The notes beneath the pieces are model-generated. The model did no database searches and was not told where the DNA came from. It saw only the letters and a program-made list of their open reading frames with translations. The position numbers and the translations under genes were made by a program. 45,135 nt of DNA from the NCBI GenBank assembly GCA_024413595.1, contig JAKSUC010000023.1, positions 1 to 45,135 on the forward strand, written 5' to 3'. This stretch comes from Bacteroidales bacterium. Its GTDB lineage: Bacteria; Bacteroidota; Bacteroidia; Bacteroidales; UBA3824. This document shows positions 9,971 through 18,156 of the stretch, piece by piece. Each line of letters starts with the position of its first letter. Positions within the stretch are counted from its first letter, which is position 1.

Positions 9971-9983
9971 AATAAAAAATACA

Positions 9984-10658
9984 ATGAAAATAAAATATTT
10001 AATTTACACAATATTGACAAGTACCATTATTGCATGTGGCACACAAAACAGACAAAATCAACAAGATACAGTTAATAATACCGACACTGTTTTTCAAGAA
10101 GAAGAAGTTTTTGAAGATTATTCTGATGGTTATGAAGAAGATTTTTCAGAACAAATTAATATTGGTGACATCATTATTAATAAATGCGACGAAATTTTTG
10201 GAGAAGGATATGCTCCATTTTGTTGCTATGTAACCGACATCGACAATGATGGAAATAATGAATATATTGGTTATATTTCTAAATTAAGCGAAAACAACAC
10301 TTTAACCGACGAAACAGAATACATAGTTTTAAATAATATTAACGGCAAATTCAATGAATTATACTCAACTGATCCTGAAAGTGATAGTGATTTTGAATTT
10401 GGTAATGGTATCATTGTTAGTCATTTAATAAGCGACGAGGGCGTAACAAATAATTTTTACTATGTTTTAAAAAATAGCGAAATTTCAAATATTATAATTC
10501 AATCAATTCAAGAAAGCAAAAACTTTGAAAATTATAAACAAGGTTTAGACGATAATATGAAAGATTGTAATAAAGCTGACGTTGAAAAATATATCAACAT
10601 TGAAACAAAATCTATCAATGATATTTCTGATGAAGAATTAGAATATCCATGGGGATAG
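9984..10658 (+). CDS. Hypothetical lipoprotein with Asp-rich DxDxDG-like motif
   Basis: 224 aa. I chose the ATG at 9984 because it opens a signal peptide with lipobox IIAC (MKIKYLIYTILTSTIIAC); a longer frame would start inside the preceding kinase gene. The mature part begins with a very acidic low-complexity stretch, then a VCBS/FG-GAP-like loop DIDNDGNNEYIGYI that suggests a calcium-binding or beta-propeller-like segment. Function unknown. It lies 13 bases after the hybrid kinase and may be co-transcribed with it; a strong hairpin follows. Inner- or outer-membrane anchoring cannot be decided. Confidence 0.75.
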   Translation: MKIKYLIYTILTSTIIACGTQNRQNQQDTVNNTDTVFQEEEVFEDYSDGYEEDFSEQINIGDIIINKCDEIFGEGYAPFCCYVTDIDNDGNNEYIGYISKLSENNTLTDETEYIVLNNINGKFNELYSTDPESDSDFEFGNGIIVSHLISDEGVTNNFYYVLKNSEISNIIIQSIQESKNFENYKQGLDDNMKDCNKADVEKYINIETKSINDISDEELEYPWG

Positions 10659-10664
10659 AAAAAT

Positions 10665-10710
10665 AAGAGCATAATTTTAATTGATAATTAAAATTATGCT
10701 CTTTATTCTT
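10665..10710 (+). terminator. Strong hairpin terminator
   Basis: An 18-bp perfect stem (10665-10682 with 10686-10703) and 3-base loop, followed by a T-rich tract. It separates the lipoprotein gene from the CHAT gene. Confidence 0.85.
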
Positions 10711-10758
10711 TTGTATTATTTATATCTTTACCAACTAATTATTCTAATTTAACCACGA

Positions 10759-13728
10759 ATGAAACACAAAATTACTTTTATACTATTCACTTTACTATTA
10801 ACGTCCACAATTAGTTTTTCACAAAATTTTGAACAAGTATATACACGAGCAAAAGAATTATACGACTCTGCGCAATTGCGCAAAGCTGACACAGCATTAA
10901 TTTTATGTAGACAATTAGCAAAATCTCAATTTGGTGAAAATTCATTAAAATATGCCGAAGTGCTTAGCCTAAGCGGTAATTTATTTTTTCGTCTTGATAA
11001 ATTTGAACAATCAGACTCTTTATTAACTCAAGCTATTAATATTTTTAATTTTAACAACGATAACTCATCGGCTGAATATATAAAAACATTAAGTAGATAT
11101 GGCTATTATACAAACAATTTTGACATAATACTTTGTCAACAAGCAGTAGATATAGCCAAAAAACAATTTGGAGAAAATTCAAAAGAATATGCTTTTGCAC
11201 TTAATTTTTTAGGTAGATGCTATTATAATAATGAAGAAAATAATAAAGCATTAGAAACATTACAAACCGCACTAAATATAAAAACACAACTCTATGGTGA
11301 AAATCATATTGAATGTGCCAGAACTATGATTAATCTAGCTGAAATATATTATTGTTTATCAAAATCAACAGAAATGATGAATTATTGTAGCAAAGCATCT
11401 GAAATTATTAAAAACAATATAGGAGAATATAATCAAGAATATGCGTATTTATTAACCAATTTAGCTATGGCATACGATTTAATTGAGGATTATGAAAAAG
11501 AAATTGAACTAATTGAAAAAGCATTATACATCTATAGAGGAACTTTGGGTGAATATTATACTGAATATTTAATCACATTAAATAATGTATCATTTGTTTA
11601 TTCTGAAAATGGAAACTATAATAAAGCTATTGAAATTTTAACTGATGTGGCAGATAAAGAATTGAAAATATATGGATATTATAATCAAAGTCATGCCATA
11701 ACGTTAAATAACCTTGGAGGTTGTTATGGAGATATTAAAGAATACAATAAAGCTATTGATTATATTCAACAATCGGCTAATATTAGAAAAAAAATATACG
11801 GAAAAAAATCTGATAGTTACGCTAGAAGTTTAAATAACTTAGGATATTATTATAATAAAATATCAAATAAAAAACAAGCTATAAAGAATTGTAAATTATC
11901 GAGCAAAATATACAAACACAATCAAGGTAAAGAAAGTTGCGATTACTTATTATCTCAAAACAATATTGCTAAAGCAAGTAAATTAAACAAACAAATAAAA
12001 ATATTAAAACAAGTAGTTGATATTTCTTCTAAAATTTTTGACAAATATCATTCATCGTATCAATTACATAATTACAATATTGGCATTGCCTATTTTGAAA
12101 AACACCAATATTCTCAATCAATAGAATATCTTTCAACAGCTTTAGACATAAATAACAAACGTTTGTCTGATAACTTTTCGTTTATGTCGAGCGATATGAA
12201 AGAAAATTATTGGAGAGTTAATCAAGATGAATATCCATTAATAAGGGAAATAGTTTTTCAAATTCCAGAAAACGAAAAAGCATTGTGTAGTGCGTACGAT
12301 GGAGAATTGATAAGCAAAGGCGTTTTGCTAACATCTGAATTACAACTAGATAAGGTGATTAATAATAGTGGTGATACATCGCTTATTAATCTTTATAATG
12401 ATATTAATAATCTTAAACAATATATTTCTGATTTAGAAGAAGATGATACTGAAAATCATATTCACGAATGCGACTCGCTACGTGATATTTTAGACAAAAT
12501 GGAACGTACACTTTCTATTAGTTGTAGAGAATATGGAGATATAACTAGACCTTTAAAAATTAGATGGCACGAAGTGAAAGATTCTCTTAAAATTAATGAA
12601 GTGGCAATTGAATTTATTAAAGAACCTATCAATGGCGACACAATTCCAAGTTATGGAGCGTTGATTTTAAAAAAAGATATGCCATATCCTGCTTTTGTAT
12701 CGTTGTTTAAAGAAAATGAATTTTCTAAATATTTTAACGATTATAATATTTTTGATAATTTAAACGACACTATATTATATAGTATAATTTGGAAACCTAT
12801 CGAAAAATATCTAAATCCAAATAATAAAATATATTTTTCGCCAATTGGAATTTTAACTCAAACACCAATTGAATTTGCTTTTCTAAATTCAAAATCAACA
12901 ATTTCTGACAAATATGATATTTATCGAGTTTCGTCAACAAGAAATATAGCTATGAGTAAAAATCACGTTGACATCTCAGATGCTATTATTTATGGAGGTA
13001 TAAATTATGATGCAGACTCAACTAGTATGGTTATGAATAATAGTAAATATCGAGGAATAGAATTATTTAAAAATATTGATTTAGATTATATTAGTAAATT
13101 ATCACTACAAGCATCATATTTACTAGGCTCAGACAGAGAAATGAGTAATATTGCTTCAATGTTGAAACAAGGCAATATTGAATGTACAAAACTATCATAT
13201 AATGAAGCCACAGAAGAGTCGTTTAAAGCATTGAGTGGAAATAGTCCAAATATAATTCACATAGCAACGCACGGATTTTTTATTCAACCCGACTCTGTTG
13301 AAATCACTAATGAAGATGCACTAAATTTAACAGGATTGCTATTTGCAGGGTGCAATACCACATGGAATGGCGTAAAACTTCCAGAAAGCGTTGATGATGG
13401 AATTCTTTTGTCAAAAGAAATAAGTAATTTAGATTTACGAAACACCGATTTGGTTGTATTGTCAGCATGCAAAACAGGAACTGGATTAACAGACAATGAA
13501 GGTGTATTTGGACTTCAACGTGGATTTATTAAATCTGGAGTTCATACATTAATTATGAGTTTATGGGATGTTGACGACAATGCCACCTTATTATTAATGA
13601 CCAATTTTTATAAACATCTCAGCGCAGGAGAAAATAAACACGAAGCTTTTAAATCTGCAGTTCGTTATCTTCACTCCTACCCAAATATGTCTCCTGAATT
13701 TTGGTCTGCTTTTATTATGCTTGACTAA
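10759..13728 (+). CDS. Secreted TPR-CHAT protein (caspase-like protease fold)
   Basis: 989 aa. A signal peptide (MKHKITFILFTLLLTSTISFS) is followed by many tetratricopeptide repeats (about residues 30-470; recurring YAxxLNNLGxxY and KAIxxxxxAxxI patterns, TPR_12 type), a linker with paired helices, and a C-terminal CHAT domain (about 690-989). The catalytic dyad is present: His838 in IHIATHGFF and Cys904 in VVLSACKTGTG, followed by the conserved GLQRGF and WDVDD segments. CHAT proteins are clan CD cysteine peptidases related to caspases. Unlike Csx29-type TPR-CHAT proteins, it carries a signal peptide and has no CRISPR neighbours, so an envelope role is more likely. Protein partners would bind the TPR region. 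It appears monocistronic. Confidence 0.9.
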   Translation: MKHKITFILFTLLLTSTISFSQNFEQVYTRAKELYDSAQLRKADTALILCRQLAKSQFGENSLKYAEVLSLSGNLFFRLDKFEQSDSLLTQAINIFNFNNDNSSAEYIKTLSRYGYYTNNFDIILCQQAVDIAKKQFGENSKEYAFALNFLGRCYYNNEENNKALETLQTALNIKTQLYGENHIECARTMINLAEIYYCLSKSTEMMNYCSKASEIIKNNIGEYNQEYAYLLTNLAMAYDLIEDYEKEIELIEKALYIYRGTLGEYYTEYLITLNNVSFVYSENGNYNKAIEILTDVADKELKIYGYYNQSHAITLNNLGGCYGDIKEYNKAIDYIQQSANIRKKIYGKKSDSYARSLNNLGYYYNKISNKKQAIKNCKLSSKIYKHNQGKESCDYLLSQNNIAKASKLNKQIKILKQVVDISSKIFDKYHSSYQLHNYNIGIAYFEKHQYSQSIEYLSTALDINNKRLSDNFSFMSSDMKENYWRVNQDEYPLIREIVFQIPENEKALCSAYDGELISKGVLLTSELQLDKVINNSGDTSLINLYNDINNLKQYISDLEEDDTENHIHECDSLRDILDKMERTLSISCREYGDITRPLKIRWHEVKDSLKINEVAIEFIKEPINGDTIPSYGALILKKDMPYPAFVSLFKENEFSKYFNDYNIFDNLNDTILYSIIWKPIEKYLNPNNKIYFSPIGILTQTPIEFAFLNSKSTISDKYDIYRVSSTRNIAMSKNHVDISDAIIYGGINYDADSTSMVMNNSKYRGIELFKNIDLDYISKLSLQASYLLGSDREMSNIASMLKQGNIECTKLSYNEATEESFKALSGNSPNIIHIATHGFFIQPDSVEITNEDALNLTGLLFAGCNTTWNGVKLPESVDDGILLSKEISNLDLRNTDLVVLSACKTGTGLTDNEGVFGLQRGFIKSGVHTLIMSLWDVDDNATLLLMTNFYKHLSAGENKHEAFKSAVRYLHSYPNMSPEFWSAFIMLD

Positions 13729-13763
13729 GAAAATCAAGAGTTTGCGTTAGTATAATTAATAAA

Positions 13764-14126
13764 TTAGTCAATCCAAGTAGGAACATCTTCTTGACTAATT
13801 TGAATATCAGCCCAAGAGCATAATTTTTGAAAATTTACATCATGAACCACATGATAACTCATAGAATTAACATTATTATGATCTTCAAAAAGAATTCGAC
13901 CCGTTTTAATTAAATCTTCGGTTTTGAAATCATCATTTTCAAAAGTTCCTACTTTATCATAAATTTCTTTAGTGATTTCGTATAGATAATAATTTCCACT
14001 TAAAGGACCTTGAAAATTTATTTCAGCTGTATATTGTTGTGTTTCATTATTAAAACAAACAGTCCACCACGAAGAATATTCATCTATTCCCCTACCCTTT
14101 TTGAATATCAGTTTTTCTGTGTGCAT
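13764..14126 (-). CDS. Hypothetical protein, 120 aa
   Basis: I chose the ATG at 14126 (MHTEKLIFKKGRGIDEYSS); the frame extends to 14162 but the extra residues look like read-through of the AT-rich leader. No signal peptide or membrane helix. The protein is rich in aromatic and acidic residues (SSWWTVCFNN, SYHVVHDVNF, CSWADIQ) and looks like a small soluble alpha/beta protein. I do not recognise the family. It lies convergent with the CHAT gene and downstream of, and on the same strand as, the EamA gene with a gap of about 95 bases. Confidence 0.6.
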   Translation of the reverse strand: MHTEKLIFKKGRGIDEYSSWWTVCFNNETQQYTAEINFQGPLSGNYYLYEITKEIYDKVGTFENDDFKTEDLIKTGRILFEDHNNVNSMSYHVVHDVNFQKLCSWADIQISQEDVPTWID

Positions 14127-14220
14127 TATAATTATCTTTAATAAGAGTTTTTTAATTGACAAAAATAAAAATTAATTAAATAAAAATAACAGTATTTTGT
14201 TGTATTTAGCTTATATTTTA

Positions 14221-15123
14221 TTATTTACAAAGGCACAAAACCGCTACACCAGCCAATACACCACACAAAATAAAACTTTTATTAAGAATATTTTTTTCTT
14301 TAAAAATAAACGCACCAGCCATAAACGAAATAACCACATTGCTTCTACGAATAAGCGAAACCACTCCAATCATTGCTCCATCTTGACTTAATCCATAAAA
14401 ATATAGAAAATCAGCCACAGTTAACAATAAACCAATCAAAGGAATAGTAAACGTAAAACGAAATTTATCAGTTTTATTTCTATTAGGATACCATACAACA
14501 AGAGCCAATAAAGCAGCTAACAAAAATTGATATAACGAAAACCAAGATTGAACTTCCATTCTATCAATCATCAAAGTTCTTAACAAATATTTATCATAAA
14601 GTGCCGAACCTGCACCTATTAAAGTACCAGCAAATAAGAAAAAAACAAATTTGTCGTGAGTAAACGAAATACCTTCTTTCCTACCCGAACGAGCATAAAG
14701 ATAAAGACAAGAAATAATAATAGCAGCACCAATCCATTGCCACATAGAAAGACGCTCACCCAAAATAATTACTGCACCAAACAAAGTCCACGCAGGAGCC
14801 GACGATCTAACTGGTCCAACAATAGAAATTGGCAAATGTTTCATAGCATAAAAATTGCAAAGCCACGAACTTTGAACAATAAATGCTTTTAACAAAATAA
14901 ACATTTGATTTCTAAAATTGGTGGACGGAATATTAAAAATTGTATCACTAAACAATTTACCACCACAAAGAGAATCTATTAATAAAGGTGTAAACATTAA
15001 CAAAGATGTTGCAGAAGAAATCAACATAACCACCAAAACAGCATTCTCTTTTAAAGAACTTTTTTTACAAACGTCATACAAACCAAGAAAAATTGCAGAC
15101 GCAATAACAAATGGAATCCACAT
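14221..15123 (-). CDS. EamA/DMT-family membrane transporter
   Basis: 300 aa with about ten predicted membrane helices in two halves, the duplicated EamA layout. Typical features include the charged loop between helices (LGERLSMWQWIGAAIIISC in the first half) and the final helices with FKEKN before the last segment. Such drug/metabolite superfamily proteins export amino acids, nucleotide sugars or other small metabolites; the substrate cannot be told from sequence. Alone on this strand between a hypothetical gene and a lipoprotein. Confidence 0.85.
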   Translation of the reverse strand: MWIPFVIASAIFLGLYDVCKKSSLKENAVLVVMLISSATSLLMFTPLLIDSLCGGKLFSDTIFNIPSTNFRNQMFILLKAFIVQSSWLCNFYAMKHLPISIVGPVRSSAPAWTLFGAVIILGERLSMWQWIGAAIIISCLYLYARSGRKEGISFTHDKFVFFLFAGTLIGAGSALYDKYLLRTLMIDRMEVQSWFSLYQFLLAALLALVVWYPNRNKTDKFRFTFTIPLIGLLLTVADFLYFYGLSQDGAMIGVVSLIRRSNVVISFMAGAFIFKEKNILNKSFILCGVLAGVAVLCLCK

Positions 15124-15194
15124 TTTAATTTTAAATTTGAGGCAAAAGAAACAAACATCTTTAAATAATTTACAAATATTAGGTTAAGTTCACA

Positions 15195-15231
15195 CAAAAA
15201 AAAACGGAAGATAAAAATTATTATCTTCCGT
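15195..15231 (-). terminator. Hairpin terminator after the lipoprotein gene
   Basis: Eleven-bp perfect stem (15204-15214 with 15221-15231). Reading leftward it is followed by a run of T (A run 15195-15204 on the plus strand). Confidence 0.8.
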
Positions 15232-15263
15232 AAAATATACAATTAAAAATCTAATATGCTAAA

Positions 15264-15860
15264 TTATTTTGCAGAATTTTTAGGAACTGCAACGTAACCA
15301 GTAATAGTGATTGTTTTGCTAACTTTTGAATGATTAGAAACTTGAGCAACACCTTTGCAACCATCACCTGTTTCAAAAGCAATAACTTGTCCAACAGAAA
15401 GTTGATTAACACCATTACCTAAACTTGATTTACCATCAATGTTTTCAGAAGAAACATAAAGATTTTCTAAAGAATTTACATCAGAATAATCTTCAATATC
15501 AGCACTACCTAAACTCTTAATTTTTGTTCTATTAGGATTAGAATAATTTTTACCATTAGCATCATAACAATCTTTCAATAAAGATGCGTTTGGTGAACAA
15601 AGGAAATATCCATATTGATTTTGCCAACCAGCACAAATATCAGCATCACCACTTGAAGCCGCAACAGTTTGTTGACTACGAGCACAAAATGCTGATTGTT
15701 CATTTGGATTTGTACTATTATAACTCAAACTTTTACTAAAACGGTAAACATCATAATTATCAGTTTGACCATTATCAATAGGAAGAATTTCATCTTCACA
15801 AGAAGTGAAAATTGTAGTAGCCATTAATATGGCAGATATAAATAAACTAATCTTTTTCAT
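15264..15860 (-). CDS. Hypothetical cysteine-containing lipoprotein
   Basis: 198 aa. Signal peptide with lipobox FTSC (MKKISLFISAILMATTIFTSC), then an acidic start (EDE) like surface-exported Bacteroidota lipoproteins. The mature part has several cysteines (AFCARSQQ, DICAGWQNQYGYFLCSPNA, LKDCYDANGK, GDGCKGVAQV) that could form disulfides, and ends in a short beta-rich segment. I do not recognise a family. Own promoter upstream and own terminator downstream, so it is a single-gene unit. Confidence 0.75.
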   Translation of the reverse strand: MKKISLFISAILMATTIFTSCEDEILPIDNGQTDNYDVYRFSKSLSYNSTNPNEQSAFCARSQQTVAASSGDADICAGWQNQYGYFLCSPNASLLKDCYDANGKNYSNPNRTKIKSLGSADIEDYSDVNSLENLYVSSENIDGKSSLGNGVNQLSVGQVIAFETGDGCKGVAQVSNHSKVSKTITITGYVAVPKNSAK

Positions 15861-15947
15861 TTTAAATCTTTTTTTAAATTTGTTATTAATTAACTTTTGA
15901 TTGAATTATCTATTTTTAAACTAAAAGTTTTATATTTTATTGTTTTG

Positions 15948-15955
15948 CAAATATA
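15948..15955 (-). promoter_or_regulatory. Bacteroidota promoter (-7 element) for the lipoprotein gene
   Basis: Minus-strand TATATTTG matches TAnnTTTG, with a TTG about 20 bases upstream at the -33 position. It lies about 88 bases before the start codon at 15860. Confidence 0.6.
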
Positions 15956-16016
15956 AAATTATTAACCTAAAAAATCAATTATATAGTTGATATAAATAAT
16001 AAAAAATGAAAAAAAA

Positions 16017-17384
16017 TTATTTGTCACAAGTAAAAAGTTTTCGTTGAGAATAAAGTAAAGCACCAGAAATAACCGCAGCTAAAAAATCAGACGTTGTAGC
16101 AGCAGCCCAAATACCTGTTAATCCATCTAAATTCATAGACACAAACAATCTTGGCATTAAATAAATTAAAGGTAAAAGAATAATAACCTGACGCAAAAGA
16201 CTTGTTGTGATAGCCACCCAAGGTTTATCTATCGACTGAAAAAAGTTAGAATTAGTTATAGTAAACCCAATTAAAGGCATCATACAAACCATAAATCTAA
16301 AACATGGCACCGACAATTCAATTAAATTAGCATCATTAGTAAAAGCACTTGCAAAAATACGAGGGAACAAACAAGCTAAAATAGTGAAAACAAGACCAAT
16401 TAACATATTTATTTTCATAACCAAAAATAAAACTTCACGCAAACGATTTTTTAAACCCGCTCCATAATTATATCCAGCAATAGGTTGCATACCTTGACAT
16501 AAACCCAATATAATTAAAACAGCCATATTTAAAATACTATTTACAATACCGAATGCAGCCACAGCATTTGCTCCACCAAAAAATGTAATTTGATGATTTA
16601 ATATACCAACAACACCAGCTGCAGCTATATTCATCAAAAAAGGACTAATTCCTATCATTAAAATATTTCTAAAGATATATAATTTGGGTTGCCAAGAATG
16701 CTTGCGAAATTGGATAAAAGATTTTTTATCCACAAAATGCAAAACAGCTGCAACAGAAGTAGCAGTCATAGAAATAGTTGTTGCCCAAGCAGCACCAGCA
16801 ATACCCCAATTAAAAACAAAAATAAAAATTAAATCAAGAATAATATTCAAAATAGCACCACCACCCAAAATAAACATAGATTTCATAGGGTATCCCGACG
16901 AACGAATCATACCAGTTAAGTTAAAACTTAAAGTAGTAAAAAACATACCAGGTAAAACAATCAACATATAATCACGAGCATATGAAATATTTTCGTCTAT
17001 GGCACCAAGCAAAACTAAAATTTCATCAATATAAATATATCCCACACTTAAAAACAAAGCCCCAAAAATAAAAGTAAGCAACATAGCATTACCAAGAATT
17101 TTTTCAGCCCAACGAACATCTTTTTGCCCTAACACAATAGACATTCTAGCACCAGCACCAGCACCAACCAAAGAACCAAAAGCATGAATAATATTCATGA
17201 AAGGAAAAGTAATAGTTAATCCCGAAATTGCCATTGCATCAACACCTTGCCCAATACAAACACGGTCTGTGATATTATATAAAGATGCAATAATTTGACT
17301 AATAATAGAAGGTAAAGCATAAGCTAATAATAAAGAACTTATTTTTTTAGTCTCTAATTCTTTGGTACGATCTGTAATTTCCAC
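16017..17384 (-). CDS. MATE-family multidrug/Na+ efflux transporter
   Basis: 455 aa from the chosen start, the usual MATE length, with about twelve membrane helices in two homologous halves (LPSIISQIIASLYNITDRVCIGQG in helix 1; matching GAGAGARMSIVLGQ and GLCQGMQPIAGYNYGAG loops). Similar to MepA-like members, which expel cationic drugs by Na+ or H+ antiport. The frame stays open to a TTG at 17414, but a perfect TACTTTTG promoter element at 17412-17419 overlaps that codon, so the GTG at 17384 (VEITDRTKELETKK) is the more likely start, leaving a short A-rich leader. Monocistronic. Confidence 0.9.
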   Translation of the reverse strand: MEITDRTKELETKKISSLLLAYALPSIISQIIASLYNITDRVCIGQGVDAMAISGLTITFPFMNIIHAFGSLVGAGAGARMSIVLGQKDVRWAEKILGNAMLLTFIFGALFLSVGYIYIDEILVLLGAIDENISYARDYMLIVLPGMFFTTLSFNLTGMIRSSGYPMKSMFILGGGAILNIILDLIFIFVFNWGIAGAAWATTISMTATSVAAVLHFVDKKSFIQFRKHSWQPKLYIFRNILMIGISPFLMNIAAAGVVGILNHQITFFGGANAVAAFGIVNSILNMAVLIILGLCQGMQPIAGYNYGAGLKNRLREVLFLVMKINMLIGLVFTILACLFPRIFASAFTNDANLIELSVPCFRFMVCMMPLIGFTITNSNFFQSIDKPWVAITTSLLRQVIILLPLIYLMPRLFVSMNLDGLTGIWAAATTSDFLAAVISGALLYSQRKLFTCDK

Positions 17385-17411
17385 TTTTTTATTATTAATT
17401 TTTTTGTGGCA

Positions 17412-17419
17412 CAAAAGTA
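17412..17419 (-). promoter_or_regulatory. Bacteroidota -7 element for the MATE gene
   Basis: Minus-strand TACTTTTG fits TAnnTTTG. Its position overlaps the longest possible start codon and so decides in favour of the GTG at 17384. Confidence 0.55.
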
Positions 17420-17791
17420 AATTAAGTGTGTTAACTCAAAATTTTATTATAAATAATATTATATAAAATGAAATAAAGAAATTAAACTATTAATAAAAGT
17501 ATAAATATCAAAAAAGTAAGTAAATAACGTAATTTAATAAAACAAAATAAAACTCAATCAACAACATAAAATTCATAAACATAGGCATTAAGTTAAAAAA
17601 ACACCCCTAAAAACAAAAAAAATAAACACATAATTATTTGTCAATTTACAATAAATTTAAATACAAAACGGGAAAAGAGTATTTTTTTTTATAATTTTGG
17701 GCAAAATTGTATTTTTATTCCGTATGATGGCGGATAAGTTGATGCGATTAAATAAATATTCAAATAAATATACAAAATAAAAAATAGTCTT
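17420..17791. other. Divergent intergenic region between the MATE gene and oadG
   Basis: About 370 bases, strongly AT-rich. It carries the MATE promoter at its left edge and a promoter for the oad operon near 17692. No reading frame is convincing; the 62-codon leftward frame at its right end lies across the oadG start and leader and is a shadow. Confidence 0.6.
17692..17699 (+). promoter_or_regulatory. Bacteroidota -7 element for the oad operon
   Basis: TAATTTTG matches TAnnTTTG and leaves a leader of about 85 bases before oadG. Confidence 0.55.
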
Positions 17792-18064
17792 ATGAGTGAT
17801 TCAGGAAACTTTTTTGAAGCCTTAAAACTTTTGGGAATAGGCTTATCCACTGTTTTCTTGGTGCTGATATTGATCATTCAATTCGGCAAACTCCTCATAG
17901 CGGCGGTAAACAAATTTGCGCCCGAAGAGGATGAAAAGCCTAAGAAAGTGGCGGTGGCTACCGCACAAGTAGCAATAGATCCAAACGTACAACAAGCTAT
18001 AGAATTAGCTGTTAAAACAATAACCGACGGAAAAGGTCGCGTTGAAAAGATAGAAAGAATTTAA
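17792..18064 (+). CDS. oadG: Na+-translocating oxaloacetate decarboxylase gamma subunit (OadG family)
   Basis: 90 aa. One N-terminal membrane helix (about residues 12-35, LLGIGLSTVFLVLILIIQFG) followed by a charged cytoplasmic tail ending near AIELAVKTITDGKGRVEKIERI. Length and layout fit OadG, the small subunit that anchors the alpha subunit to the membrane beta subunit. First gene of oadG-oadA-oadB on the same strand, with oadA 92 bases downstream. Confidence 0.88.
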   Translation: MSDSGNFFEALKLLGIGLSTVFLVLILIIQFGKLLIAAVNKFAPEEDEKPKKVAVATAQVAIDPNVQQAIELAVKTITDGKGRVEKIERI

Positions 18065-18156
18065 TTTATTAAAAAGTCGGAAATTATTAAAAGTAATAGA
18101 ACACAAAAAAATAAATCTATTAAACTTTAAAAAATTCTGCAAACAGATTTAAGAAA

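Noticed and set aside
10759..13728. CHAT protein as part of a CRISPR-guided protease (Csx29-like) system
   Set aside because: There is no CRISPR array, Cas7-11/gRAMP effector or adaptation gene anywhere in the window, and the protein has a signal peptide.
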